From Candidatus Coproplasma excrementipullorum (lineage in GTDB: Bacteria; Bacillota; Clostridia; Christensenellales; Borkfalkiaceae), in NCBI GenBank assembly GCA_018714165.1, contig DVNU01000042.1, positions 1 to 50,715 of the forward strand: a DNA stretch of 50,715 bases, written 5' to 3'. Below the pieces are notes generated by a model. That model saw only the letters and a list, made by a program, of their open reading frames with translations, had not been told where the DNA came from and did not search any database. Below are positions 25,312 to 32,633 of the stretch, in pieces (positions within the stretch are counted from its first letter, which is position 1; each line of letters opens with the position of its first letter). A program made the translations under genes and the position numbers.

Positions 25312-25873
25312 AATCCTGCCAACCCTGACGATCGCGCACACGCTTTTTATATGCGGCCGGATCGTATTTATAGTTTGCGAGCTCGTGCAGAATGACGTAG
25401 ACCTCCTGCTTGATGCGCTCCGAAATTTCCGACGGTACCGTGATTGCCGCAAGGTCTATTGCCAACCTTCCCGGCAACGCAAGCAACATTCCGCGGATAG
25501 TGAATACAAGATCTGTAGTCATTGCCTCCACGTCCTCGCTGCGATGCATCAACCCCTGAAGTTCGTCCCGCTCCAATGCGAGCATGGCCGCCTTCGCCTC
25601 CTTGATTTCCGCCTCCGCTTTTATTTTTCTGCTCTCGTTGTCCGAGTCCTCGCGGCTCGCACCCTTTTGACTGAGCTTGTCCTGTAAATATGAAATATAG
25701 CGGCGCACTGTAGGCATAAGGTCATACCCGCGCTTGCGCCCCACCGTCTCTGTAACCAATATACCGTCTTGCGTCAGCTGCTGTATTCTTCGGACAGTCA
25801 ACCCGAATAAAACAGCGACCGCCTTTGTCTCTACAAGCGTTTTTTTGACGGCCGTTCCAGCTCCGTCCGCCAT
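25280..25873 (-). CDS. Terminase small subunit (Nu1-like)
   Basis: Length 197 aa. A winged-helix N-terminus (LVETKAVAVLFGLTVRRIQQLTQDGIL, then GYDLMPTVRRYISYLQDKL), a charged coiled coil, and SEDVEAMTTDLVFTIRGMLLALPGRLA match lambda Nu1 relatives. It recognises cos. The start at 25873 is favoured because AAGGAGG is 6 bp upstream; the ATG at 25879 would touch the site. Confidence 0.88.
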   Translation of the reverse strand: MADGAGTAVKKTLVETKAVAVLFGLTVRRIQQLTQDGILVTETVGRKRGYDLMPTVRRYISYLQDKLSQKGASREDSDNESRKIKAEAEIKEAKAAMLALERDELQGLMHRSEDVEAMTTDLVFTIRGMLLALPGRLAIDLAAITVPSEISERIKQEVYVILHELANYKYDPAAYKKRVRDRQGWQDFEKTEADGDE

Positions 25874-25967
25874 TGCCATCCTCCTTTTTTGCGTAACGAA
25901 ACGCCCCAAAAAAAATTTTTCAAAACTACGCGACTTTTGGGCTCGCCAGCACCGCAGTAAAAAATAT

Positions 25968-26062
25968 CGTTCACAGTACCTACTCGGGCAAAATGTGAGC
26001 CGCGGTCCTCCGCGCTCCTCGTCTTGGTGACGTCAAACCTCCCCTTTTAGTACTGTGAACGA
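25968..26062. other. Long inverted repeat upstream of terS, candidate cos region
   Basis: TCGTTCACAGTAC (25967-25979) and its exact complement GTACTGTGAACGA (26050-26062) enclose 70 bp. Inside lies a GC hairpin, GAGCCGCGG-TCCT-CCGCGCTC (25997-26017). The 200-bp stretch 25910-26110 has no credible gene. In lambda-type phages the cos site lies just before the small terminase gene, so this is the expected place for cosN/cosB elements. A structured RNA is an alternative. Confidence 0.45.
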
Positions 26063-26110
26063 AACGGCAAACACCGTGATTGCGATGCCCTGCAATCATG
26101 GCGAGAGCTT

Positions 26111-26737
26111 TCATGCCTTTACTTGCGGCTTCACCACGCTTGCCTGCTCTATATTGTGCTGCAGGCGAGTGGTTAGAAGCTCATCGATGCGCCCCTGTAT
26201 ATCCGTGGCCACCTGCTCGTTCTCTATCATCTGCGGAATACTTATCGTATGTATTGCATATACGGGAGTTCTGCTATCCCCTACGCGTTGGAAGGGGAGC
26301 ACAATGCCCTGTTTTTGCGGGGCAAGGAATATGGGGGTATCATACTTGCCCTTGAGCGTTTTCTTCTGTCCTTTGAAAAACGTGGCCTTTACAGTGTATC
26401 TCTTCTTATTTAAAGGGCGCTTTTTAGGTGACATTGAAAAGTGTAAAGGTGTAAGGCGCCGACCTGAATATACAAGTTGCAATGTGTTCACACGCACGCC
26501 GCGCACCTTGACTTCGCCTATTGTTTTTGCGCCCGCTTTTGCTGCCTTGCCCGCTGCAGTTACCTCGCTCGATTTAATATTGTATACAGCAGTTACCGCC
26601 TTGGTTATCTGGGCTGGCGCTCTCTGTTTGCAGTCGCTGATTGTGCGATCGATTACCTTTTGCATGTTGGCATTTTGCGCCTCAATCTGTTGCGAGAGCG
26701 TTTTGAAGTTCGGTACAGATAATTGCAGATTTACCAT
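26111..26737 (-). CDS. Phage minor tail protein Z-like
   Basis: Length 208 aa. Helical N-terminus (NFKTLSQQIEAQNANMQKVIDRTISDCKQ) followed by APAQITKAVTAVYNIKSSEV, then beta-rich basic domain (SPKKRPLNKKRYTVKATFFKGQKKTL). The 'tyr-x-ile-lys' arrangement resembles minor tail protein Z. Its place before terminase, not among tail genes, is unusual. The start at 26737 has AAGGAGG 5 bp upstream. Identification is moderate. Confidence 0.5.
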   Translation of the reverse strand: MVNLQLSVPNFKTLSQQIEAQNANMQKVIDRTISDCKQRAPAQITKAVTAVYNIKSSEVTAAGKAAKAGAKTIGEVKVRGVRVNTLQLVYSGRRLTPLHFSMSPKKRPLNKKRYTVKATFFKGQKKTLKGKYDTPIFLAPQKQGIVLPFQRVGDSRTPVYAIHTISIPQMIENEQVATDIQGRIDELLTTRLQHNIEQASVVKPQVKA

Positions 26738-26760
26738 GGCCGCCTCCTTTTTTGAACATG

Positions 26761-26793
26761 AAAAAACCGCCCCGGGCATAGTGCCCTGAGCGG
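26761..26793 (-). terminator. Intrinsic terminator after the cargo gene
   Basis: Minus strand stem CCGCTCAGGGCA / TGCCCGGGGCGG with a 3-base loop, followed by T6. It lies between the stop at 26816 and the start at 26737, only about 17 bp before the next ribosome binding site, and so isolates the 223-aa gene. Confidence 0.85.
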
Positions 26794-26815
26794 TCGAATT
26801 TATATGAAGTTATTA

Positions 26816-27487
26816 TTATGCGATGTTTACCACTTGCTTTGTGCCGTCGGGAATGGTAATGATTATATTATCGCTGTCAATCACAACGGTTGGCTCGAGG
26901 AGCGAGCCGTTCTCAAGCTCAATATCATCCTCATAAGAAAATTGCTTTTTCATCGTTGCGTTTGTGTTCAGGTTCACTACGATGAGTTTAATATTGTAGC
27001 CATCGTCGTCGATAAGAGCGCAGACTTTACCGTTTATGGCAAAACCACAATACTCATCCATAAGCTGCTTGGACGAGGTGCCATCCTTGGTGAGGCGGTG
27101 CAGTGCGCCACTGTCCGTTAAAGCGTAGGCCACGCCTTCGTCGGAAACGCAGGCCGCTTCCACGGTGCCTTTGACAGCTTTACGTTTTAACCCCTCGCTC
27201 CTTGTTGTCAGAGCTATATAGCTATCCGCGCTATCATCTCCGCCGATAAAATAACCATCATGTACGAAAAATTTACCTGAAGGGGACGTCCAAGTCCTAT
27301 CAGCGTCGAACCACTCGCGGTTATTACTTAAAAATATTTTAGGAAAGCCTGTTTTGCTGTCATAACGGCACACTTTCCACGCGGGTGCGGCCGACTCTGA
27401 TTTAGAGCCCGCATTATTTTTCTTTGGGGGCTGTGAAGATACGGCCGCCTTTAATGTTGCTTTAGCCAGTTTAGAAAAGAAACCCAT
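26816..27487 (-). CDS. Unknown protein in an autonomous cargo (moron) unit
   Basis: Length 223 aa. A basic N-terminus with a linker (KKNNAGSKSESAAPA) is followed by repeating short beta motifs (FFVHDGYFIGGDDSADSYIAL, DEGVAYALTDSGALHRLTKDG, GFAINGKVCALIDDDGYNIKLIVV), suggesting a partial beta-propeller fold. No transmembrane segment or known catalytic motif is seen. It has its own sigma-A promoter (27512-27540) and terminator (26761-26793), the mark of a lysogenically expressed cargo gene. Such genes often modify the host or exclude other phages, but this role is inference. Confidence 0.7.
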   Translation of the reverse strand: MGFFSKLAKATLKAAVSSQPPKKNNAGSKSESAAPAWKVCRYDSKTGFPKIFLSNNREWFDADRTWTSPSGKFFVHDGYFIGGDDSADSYIALTTRSEGLKRKAVKGTVEAACVSDEGVAYALTDSGALHRLTKDGTSSKQLMDEYCGFAINGKVCALIDDDGYNIKLIVVNLNTNATMKKQFSYEDDIELENGSLLEPTVVIDSDNIIITIPDGTKQVVNIA

Positions 27488-27511
27488 TTGCCTTACCCCT
27501 TATTTTTTAAG

Positions 27512-27540
27512 AGTATAGCACAAATGGAGCACATTGTCAA
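27512..27540 (-). promoter_or_regulatory. Sigma-A promoter of the cargo gene
   Basis: Minus strand TTGACA (27535-27540), 17-bp spacer, TATACT (27512-27517), preceded by TGTGC so also an extended -10. The predicted start near 27505 leaves an 18-nt leader. The -10 neighbourhood (CATTTGTGCTATACTCT) nearly repeats that of the late promoter 74 bp upstream. Confidence 0.85.
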
Positions 27541-27544
27541 AAAT

Positions 27545-27574
27545 ATAACCGCGCGGGGATCTCCGTGCGGTTAT
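27545..27574 (-). terminator. Hairpin with T-run between late promoter and cargo promoter
   Basis: Minus strand ATAACCGC pairs with GCGGTTAT around a GC-rich loop and is followed by ATATTTTTG. It lies only a few bases after the predicted late start site, so it may be a terminator for the early transcript, an attenuator of the late transcript, or a 5' stabilising hairpin. Confidence 0.6.
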
Positions 27575-27585
27575 CGACAGTTTAC

Positions 27586-27640
27586 AGTATAGCACATATG
27601 CTTACTGCCGTTCACTGCCATTTACTGCCAATCACTAACA
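27586..27640 (-). promoter_or_regulatory. Candidate late promoter with four 10-bp repeats
   Basis: Minus strand: four contiguous decamers (27601-27640) of the type TGGCAGTRAA, the first degenerate (TGTTAGTGAT), end 10 bp before an extended -10 TGC-TATACT (27586-27594). The -35 position falls within the repeats. They lie directly downstream of the DUF1492/ArpU-like regulator gene and upstream of all late genes. Helically phased repeats suit cooperative activator binding. Confidence 0.65.
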
Positions 27641-27672
27641 TTTTTTTGATTTTTTTAGAAATTTTTTCAAAA

Positions 27673-28131
27673 TTACCCCTTATACACTGCTGCGAGAGCT
27701 AAAAGTGCGCGTCCGTGCATTTTAAAGACACGGTTCATGTATGTATCCATCTCAAGCTCGTAGTCCTCTCTGCCGCCATACATGCCCTTGCATACCTCCC
27801 GCCAGCCGCTGCCATAAAAGTAACGAAGAGAAATCAAAAGCCGTTCTGCAGGCTTAAGACAGTCTAACAAGGGCTCAAGTTCGGCCTCGTCGCGGGTGAT
27901 GTCCTCCTGCTTTTTGTTGACGCGCTCCTCAAGCTGCATCTTGACTATTACGCGGTTGGCAACTTTATCGGTATTTGGTCCGCTCCCCTTACCTGTCGAG
28001 GATAGCCCAGAGCTGCGTATGTCACCATACTTCTGTCTGGCAAAATTCAACTCTATTCTCAGAGCCTCGCAGTCCTCCACCATCTTTTTGTGCCTGTTTA
28101 ACCGCTGTTTGATCGCTCCTGTATCTATCAT
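27673..28131 (-). CDS. DUF1492/ArpU-like late transcription regulator
   Basis: Length 152 aa. Coiled-coil N-terminus (QRLNRHKKMVEDCEALRIELN), QLEERVNKKQEDITR, and a sigma-region-4-like end (LLISLRYFYGSGWREVCKGMYGGREDYELEMDTYMNRVFKMHGRALLAL) place it with phage sigma-like late activators. It is last in the early operon and immediately precedes the repeat-bearing promoter it probably activates. GGAGG lies 4-5 bp before the ATG. Confidence 0.85.
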   Translation of the reverse strand: MIDTGAIKQRLNRHKKMVEDCEALRIELNFARQKYGDIRSSGLSSTGKGSGPNTDKVANRVIVKMQLEERVNKKQEDITRDEAELEPLLDCLKPAERLLISLRYFYGSGWREVCKGMYGGREDYELEMDTYMNRVFKMHGRALLALAAVYKG

Positions 28132-28141
28132 GCCGCCTCCG

Positions 28142-29535
28142 CTATTCTTTGATTAGTTTTGAAACCTCCCTACGGCTCAGCTCACTTCCGTTCCTTATGC
28201 AGACGACGTCGTCCTTCCCGGTTACGAGCATATAGCGCTTTACGATGACGTCAACATACTTTGGATCGAGTTCCATAGTGTAGCACACTCTTTCAGCCTG
28301 TTCGCAAGCAATGAGCGTGGAGCCACTTCCCCCGAATGGATCGTAGACAATCTCTCCGCGCCTGCTACTGTTTTTTATCAGTCTAAGCAACAGTGCTACC
28401 GGCTTCATTGTGGGATGCAGCGCACTTCTTACCGGCTTGTTTTCATGAATTACCGTTGTGGGCTCATCCGTGCTGTGTAGTTTTGTTAGGAGGTCCACCA
28501 ACTCCTGTTTTTTCAATTTGGAGAAATTGACTGCCGCGTCCTCAAACACAGTTGATTGTGTTCTGTCCTTTGTAAAATAATGCGCACCCTCTTTCCAACC
28601 GTATAAGCAGGGCTCGTGTTGCCATTGATAGTCTTGCCGCCCCATCACGAATGTGTTTTTTACCCAGATAAGGCATTGCCTTACATGCAGGCCCACTTCT
28701 TCGCATATCTCTCGAAAAGTTAAACCGTTCCCGTCCGGGTGGAATATGTAAAACGCGCCGCCAGAGACAAGGTGCTCTTTTGCGTTTGTGAATGCGTTCA
28801 AAAGTAATTTTTTAAAGGCGTTTTCGCTGAGGTCGTCATTTGTTATCTTAAGTTTTTGCTCTGTTCCGCCCTCATAATCGACGTTATACGGCGGATCTGT
28901 TAAGAGGAGGTGTACCCCCCCCCATGCAATAAGTTATCCACATTCTCCCGGTTGGTGCTATCACCACAAAATACTTTGTGACGGCCACCCAACACCCACA
29001 TATCGCCAAGCCGTGATACAGGTTCGGGCGGCGGTGTAACTTCATCATCGAGGCCCGTCAACCCATCCAAGGCGTCACTCAACGCATCGGCAATTTCACT
29101 GTATTCCGCAAAGGTATATCCGGTCATATCCATCGAGATATCCGAGGCCATAATCTCCTCAAATATTCCAGCCAGCTTTTGCATGTCGGGGTCGGCAAGT
29201 TCTGCGATTCTATTGTCAGCCACGAGGTCGGCTAACTCCTCAGCATCGGACATATAATTCTGATAATCGACCGGCGCCTCGGTCAATCCTTCCAGCTGGG
29301 CTGCTGCAAGCCTGCCATGGCCGCGTACAATAAGGCCCGATCTGGTGCTTACAGTGATTGGATTGCGCCAGCCCGCGCCCCTGATAATTGCACCCAAGCG
29401 CTTGAGTTGCTCTTCTGGATGCATATTCGGATTTTTAGGGTTCGGCCGTAATTCCCCGAGCGGCACGATTGCATCGTGCGCACAGTAAACTGGGATATTG
29501 TCAGCATACCCCTTGACTTCATTCTTTCCCTTCAT
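28142..29535 (-). pseudogene. ParB-like/N6-adenine DNA methyltransferase fusion, out of frame at a G9 tract
   Basis: The first frame (29535-28900) has a ParB-type domain: VPLGELRPNPKNPN, GLIVRGHGRLAAA. It then enters the methyltransferase domain (GDMWVLGGRHKVFCGD) and stops five codons after G9 (28915-28923). The frame shifted by -1 carries LLLTDPPYNVDYEGG (motif IV DPPY), then DPFGGSGSTLIACE (motif I), ending at 28142. With one more G, two fewer, or a -1 slip on G9 the protein is a complete 464-aa beta-class methyltransferase. No other lesion is seen, so phase variation, frameshift expression or recent inactivation are all possible. AAGGAGG precedes the ATG at 29535. Confidence 0.85.
28915..28923 (-). 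repeat. G9 homopolymer in the methyltransferase gene
   Basis: Nine Cs on the plus strand, nine Gs on the coding strand. The codons CAT GGG GGG GGG TAC lead to an early TAA; re-reading one G gives GTA CAC CTC into the DPPY motif. It is one of only two such long G/C runs in the window. Confidence 0.9.
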
Positions 29536-29596
29536 TCTCTTCCTCCTTGGTTTGTAAAATAATAATATTCTTGATTCCATGCCGCTTCCGCGGTTA

Positions 29597-29839
29597 TCAT
29601 TCCCAGTACCAGCTATCCTCGCAGGCCTCCTTGGCGTCTTTCAGGCTGGCGAACGGCGGTAAACAGAACCGCTTGCCGGTATAGCCGATATATTTGGCCC
29701 AGAATGTTCTCCGCCTGTGTGAACAGCTCAATTTAATTTCAAAATGCCCATGTTCACCCTCCGCCAGATATGTAGTGCTGTTCACTTTTTTCCAATTCAT
29801 TTTATGGCTCTGAGTTTCCGTATTGTTTCGCGCAAACAT
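29597..29839 (-). CDS. Small hypothetical early protein
   Basis: Length 80 aa. WKKVNSTTYLAEGEHGHFEIKL, then FWAKYIGYTGKRFCLPPFASLKDAKEACEDSWYW; a compact alpha/beta protein with a Trp-rich end. AAGGAGG precedes the ATG. It belongs to the early operon; family unknown. Confidence 0.6.
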   Translation of the reverse strand: MFARNNTETQSHKMNWKKVNSTTYLAEGEHGHFEIKLSCSHRRRTFWAKYIGYTGKRFCLPPFASLKDAKEACEDSWYWE

Positions 29840-29851
29840 TTTTGCCTCCTT

Positions 29852-30331
29852 CTATTCCTTCATGTACCTTTCAATCTCGATAATTGCCTCGGCCGCGCCA
29901 TAGCATATGAGAGCTTTATATCCGTTGGCCGACAGGGTCGCAGCCCATTGCATTTGTTCCTCGCTGACCTTTGACAGCGATCTTTTCCTACGTTTTAGTT
30001 CAATAAACAGGCCGTGGTACCCATGGCGCGCATACGGAAAAAAATTGTCCGGAAACCCACGCCTCACCCCTTGCTTGGCAAGTAGCTGCCCTGTGGACAC
30101 GCTGCATTCGCGCTCGTTGGGTATATGCACCATCTCGATGCCGTTATCGTGGCACCAACTGTAGAGCGCGCATTGCTCGTCGCTCTCCAGCGGGATCTGC
30201 TCTTTAACAGCGGGCCGCGTCCCTGCCTCTTTATCTACGTCCCATAGAAAATAGTCGCAGTATTCCCATGTCGGGCATGGCCCTTGGTTGTGGACGGAGC
30301 ATCGGGCATTCTTGCAGTACTTCCCGCTCAT
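29852..30331 (-). CDS. VRR-NUC domain nuclease
   Basis: Length 159 aa. After a Cys-rich start (CKNARCSVHNQGPCPTWEYC) the VRR-NUC core shows GVRRGFPDNFFPYARHGYHGLFIELKRRK (acidic D and ExK catalytic residues) and GYKALICYGAAEAI. These nucleases act on branched DNA in recombination and replication and are common in phage early operons. The start overlaps the preceding stop (ATGA). Confidence 0.85.
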   Translation of the reverse strand: MSGKYCKNARCSVHNQGPCPTWEYCDYFLWDVDKEAGTRPAVKEQIPLESDEQCALYSWCHDNGIEMVHIPNERECSVSTGQLLAKQGVRRGFPDNFFPYARHGYHGLFIELKRRKRSLSKVSEEQMQWAATLSANGYKALICYGAAEAIIEIERYMKE

Positions 30332-30783
30332 TCGCCGTCTCCCTGAAGTTCAAACGGTAGGCCGAAGTTTGAAAGTTCCTTCAAGCGGAGCTTCGCCGCC
30401 TCCGGCGTAAAATAAGCCTTCTGTGTCCGAAATAGTTCGCATATCCTGTAAAGGTTTCTCTCTGTCACTTCAATCTTCTGCATAAAATAACCGCTTTTGC
30501 TTATGCATTCTCCATTCGCCGCAAAGCCGTCGCCAAAACAGAATGTGACTGTATAGACTATGTCGCCTATTTTGCACGGTAAAGGCTGCGACTGCGAGAG
30601 CTTGGAGTTCAGCGCTTCGTTTTCAGCTTTGAGCTGTTCAAACCGTGAAATAATGTCACGCTTTGCCCGAAGTGAGCAATCAGAAAGGCCGTAATAAGGG
30701 CATCCGTCGCAAATTGCTATGTGGTCGCCACAGCTCCGCAGAGCGTTCAGGATCTGCTCGTCGGTCATCTTACTGTCTGGCAT
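30328..30783 (-). CDS. Cys/coiled-coil early protein
   Basis: Length 151 aa. It has a Cys cluster (CGDHIAICDGCPYYGLSDC), a coiled coil with LKAENEALNSKL, a beta segment (CKIGDIVYTVTFCFG), and an end YFTPEAAKLRLKEL. It shares the ENxAL coiled coil and TPEAA motif with the product at 31686-32057. Function unknown; may bind zinc. Confidence 0.65.
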   Translation of the reverse strand: MPDSKMTDEQILNALRSCGDHIAICDGCPYYGLSDCSLRAKRDIISRFEQLKAENEALNSKLSQSQPLPCKIGDIVYTVTFCFGDGFAANGECISKSGYFMQKIEVTERNLYRICELFRTQKAYFTPEAAKLRLKELSNFGLPFELQGDGE

Positions 30784-30947
30784 CTTTCCCGCCTCCTTCG
30801 TTCTCTTTCCTGCGCGCTGCGGAGCTCCTTCTTCAGGCGTGCAAGATACTTGCTGTAGTCGTGTCGCTGCTTGGGCGAGGTTGTCTTGTCCAGCGCCACC
30901 TGCACGCGGTTGATCTCATTGTTGTAATCGGTTACAGTAATCAGCAC
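30765..30947 (-). CDS. Small basic coiled-coil protein (GTG start)
   Basis: Length 60 aa, highly charged helix (YSKYLARLKKELRSAQERERRRRE). The GTG start has GAGGAG 7 bp upstream and the end overlaps the next gene by 19 bp, fitting the operon. A shadow origin cannot be fully excluded. Confidence 0.5.
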   Translation of the reverse strand: MLITVTDYNNEINRVQVALDKTTSPKQRHDYSKYLARLKKELRSAQERERRRRERCQTVR

Positions 30948-30948
30948 T

Positions 30949-31689
30949 TCAGTTCTCCTCTACATAGCACCACGATTGTGGCGGGCGAGTGAGTGACGGA
31001 CGCTTACATACATAATCAAACTGTTTTTCGCCATTGTTCCAAACCAGTTCACTATATCCACAACGCCCACACGGAAAAGTTTTTCCGCACGACTTTCTGA
31101 ATTCCGATAGCGGTCTTGGCGTATCGAATAGCCTTGTTTCGGATATGTGCCAGCCATAGAAATCTTTTAAGCCCCGCCCCACATAATTTCTCAATTCGTG
31201 CCACGAAAGGCACGACAGCTTGCTTAACTCAATGCCTTTGCCGCAGAACACGCCGTTTTCGCCTATTGTGTCATATTCATACTCGCCATATTCTGCAAAG
31301 TCCGACGGCTCATACGGCTCTTGTATACGCTCGTATGTATCGTCGTCCCAGAATTCACCTTCATAGCGTGTAATCTTGTCGCATATAAACGAGCCTATGA
31401 TTCCGCAATGTAAAAGTCGCGGGCCGGTCTCTACTTTATGATAATCCGCGATGTTACCCTCCCACCCGTTTTGTATTGTGCCATTTGGGAGCTTATATAA
31501 TCCGTTTGCTTTTATTGTTGGAGTATGAATGTTTTGTATAATGCTATATTTTCCTTTCGTGCACCACACCAGCACTTCAAATGGTACTTGAACCTGCAAT
31601 GGTTTATCTTTTCTAACTTCAATTTTCTTTTTACCGCTGAAAATCAGCTCGCACCACTTTGGGCGAACAGAAAGCAAAATCTTTTTCAT
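30949..31689 (-). CDS. ASCH-like domain protein
   Basis: Length 246 aa. The start KKILLSVRPKWCELIFSGKKKIEVRKDKP matches the ASCH/EVE-type RNA-binding fold opening, followed by EVLVWCTKGKYSI and a Cys-rich C-terminus (CGKTFPCGRCGYSELVW) that may bind zinc. ASCH proteins interact with RNA or modified nucleotides. It overlaps the preceding gene by 4 bp. Confidence 0.7.
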   Translation of the reverse strand: MKKILLSVRPKWCELIFSGKKKIEVRKDKPLQVQVPFEVLVWCTKGKYSIIQNIHTPTIKANGLYKLPNGTIQNGWEGNIADYHKVETGPRLLHCGIIGSFICDKITRYEGEFWDDDTYERIQEPYEPSDFAEYGEYEYDTIGENGVFCGKGIELSKLSCLSWHELRNYVGRGLKDFYGWHISETRLFDTPRPLSEFRKSCGKTFPCGRCGYSELVWNNGEKQFDYVCKRPSLTRPPQSWCYVEEN

Positions 31690-32057
31690 TCTTTCCCTCC
31701 GCGAAATTCTCTCAGTCGTGCTATGGCGGCTTCAGGGGTTAGTTCCGTACAAATATAGCTCGTTATAACCTTATAACGGCTTATAACATAAAGCACTCGT
31801 CCATTTTCATGTAACTCTTTTATAAAACACTTTCCATTGTCCGGCGCCTTTTTAAGCCTCTCGCGCAGGGCGACGTTTTCAGTTTCAAGCGTTTTGCAAA
31901 CGCACGGGACGCATTTTTCAACGCCGTTGTCGTCAACCTTTAAGATTTCCGCATAAAGTTTACAGATTTTTTCGCTGTGCGTGCATCTTCCTGTATAGAT
32001 CCCGATATGTTTACATTTGCCACAGTAATATTTGCCGCAATAATACTTATCCTTCAT
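31686..32057 (-). CDS. Cys/coiled-coil early protein, paralogue
   Basis: Length 123 aa. The N-terminal Cys-rich region (YYCGKYYCGKCKHIG, CTHSEKICKLY) is followed by LETENVALRERLKKA and LTPEAAIARLREFRGG. Layout and motifs parallel the 151-aa protein at 30328-30783. Its ATG overlaps the TGA of a 56-aa gene upstream. Confidence 0.65.
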   Translation of the reverse strand: MKDKYYCGKYYCGKCKHIGIYTGRCTHSEKICKLYAEILKVDDNGVEKCVPCVCKTLETENVALRERLKKAPDNGKCFIKELHENGRVLYVISRYKVITSYICTELTPEAAIARLREFRGGKE

Positions 32058-32224
32058 GCTTCACCTCCTTTCTTGACCTCAAAAAGCGTTTTGGCGCACT
32101 CTTCGCGGTACTTTTTGATTGCAACGGTTTTGGAATAGCCGTAGTATTGCCGTACGCCGAGGGCACCGTAAATAACCCACGCGCCTCGCACGTTCTTTTC
32201 AATGATAAAAATATCCTTATCCAT
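32054..32224 (-). CDS. Small 56-aa protein
   Basis: A short frame reading MDKDIFIIEKNVRGAWVIYG then YYGYSKTVAIKKYREECAKT and ending VKKGGEA. Its ATG overlaps the TAA of the upstream gene (ATGGATAA) and its TGA overlaps the ATG of the next one (GCATGAAGG), which closes a gap in a run of overlapping genes. The sequence looks like a genuine alpha/beta mini-protein; a competing 78-aa frame (32047-32283) has shadow-like composition. Confidence 0.7.
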   Translation of the reverse strand: MDKDIFIIEKNVRGAWVIYGALGVRQYYGYSKTVAIKKYREECAKTLFEVKKGGEA

Positions 32225-32633
32225 TTTGCATGAACCATTTTGTTACGCCGTCCACACAGTCGCCGCCATGATGACAAAGGCAATCGTCATCCTCTTCGGT
32301 CGGCTGCGGGCAATAAATGCACTTTGCACAACAGTCCGCCCCACCGTCGTCTATCAGATACTGCGTCGCCGAACGCAGGGCGGCGTTTTCAGCTTTGAGG
32401 CGCTCTATTTCAGTCTCAAGCCTCTCGTTTTCTTTCATAGCCGCCTCCGCATTATTTTGCTCCTGCTCTTTTTCCCGCAACTCTTTTATCTTTTCATCTG
32501 GATGTAAGCAAGGTTCCAAAATGATTTTCCCGTCTTTTTTGTACGCGATGAAAGTTTTAGCTAAAGTTTCATTGCCATCCTTTGAGATTATCTGGTCGAC
32601 TTCAACCGGCAACTTTATGAACTCATCTATCAT
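32217..32633 (-). CDS. Coiled-coil protein with Cys cluster
   Basis: Length 138 aa. The N-terminal beta part (VDQIISKDGNETLAKTFIAYKKDGKI) is followed by a long coiled coil with LKAENAALRSA, then a Cys cluster (CCAKCIYC and CLCHHGGDC). The start at 32633 has GGAGG 8 bp upstream. It belongs with the other two ENxAL/Cys early proteins. Confidence 0.65.
   Translation of the reverse strand: MIDEFIKLPVEVDQIISKDGNETLAKTFIAYKKDGKIILEPCLHPDEKIKELREKEQEQNNAEAAMKENERLETEIERLKAENAALRSATQYLIDDGGADCCAKCIYCPQPTEEDDDCLCHHGGDCVDGVTKWFMQNG

Noticed and set aside
32047-32283. 78-codon frame on the minus strand
   Set aside because: It overlaps the better-supported 56-aa gene in another frame, has Ser/Arg/Lys shadow-like composition and no ribosome site.
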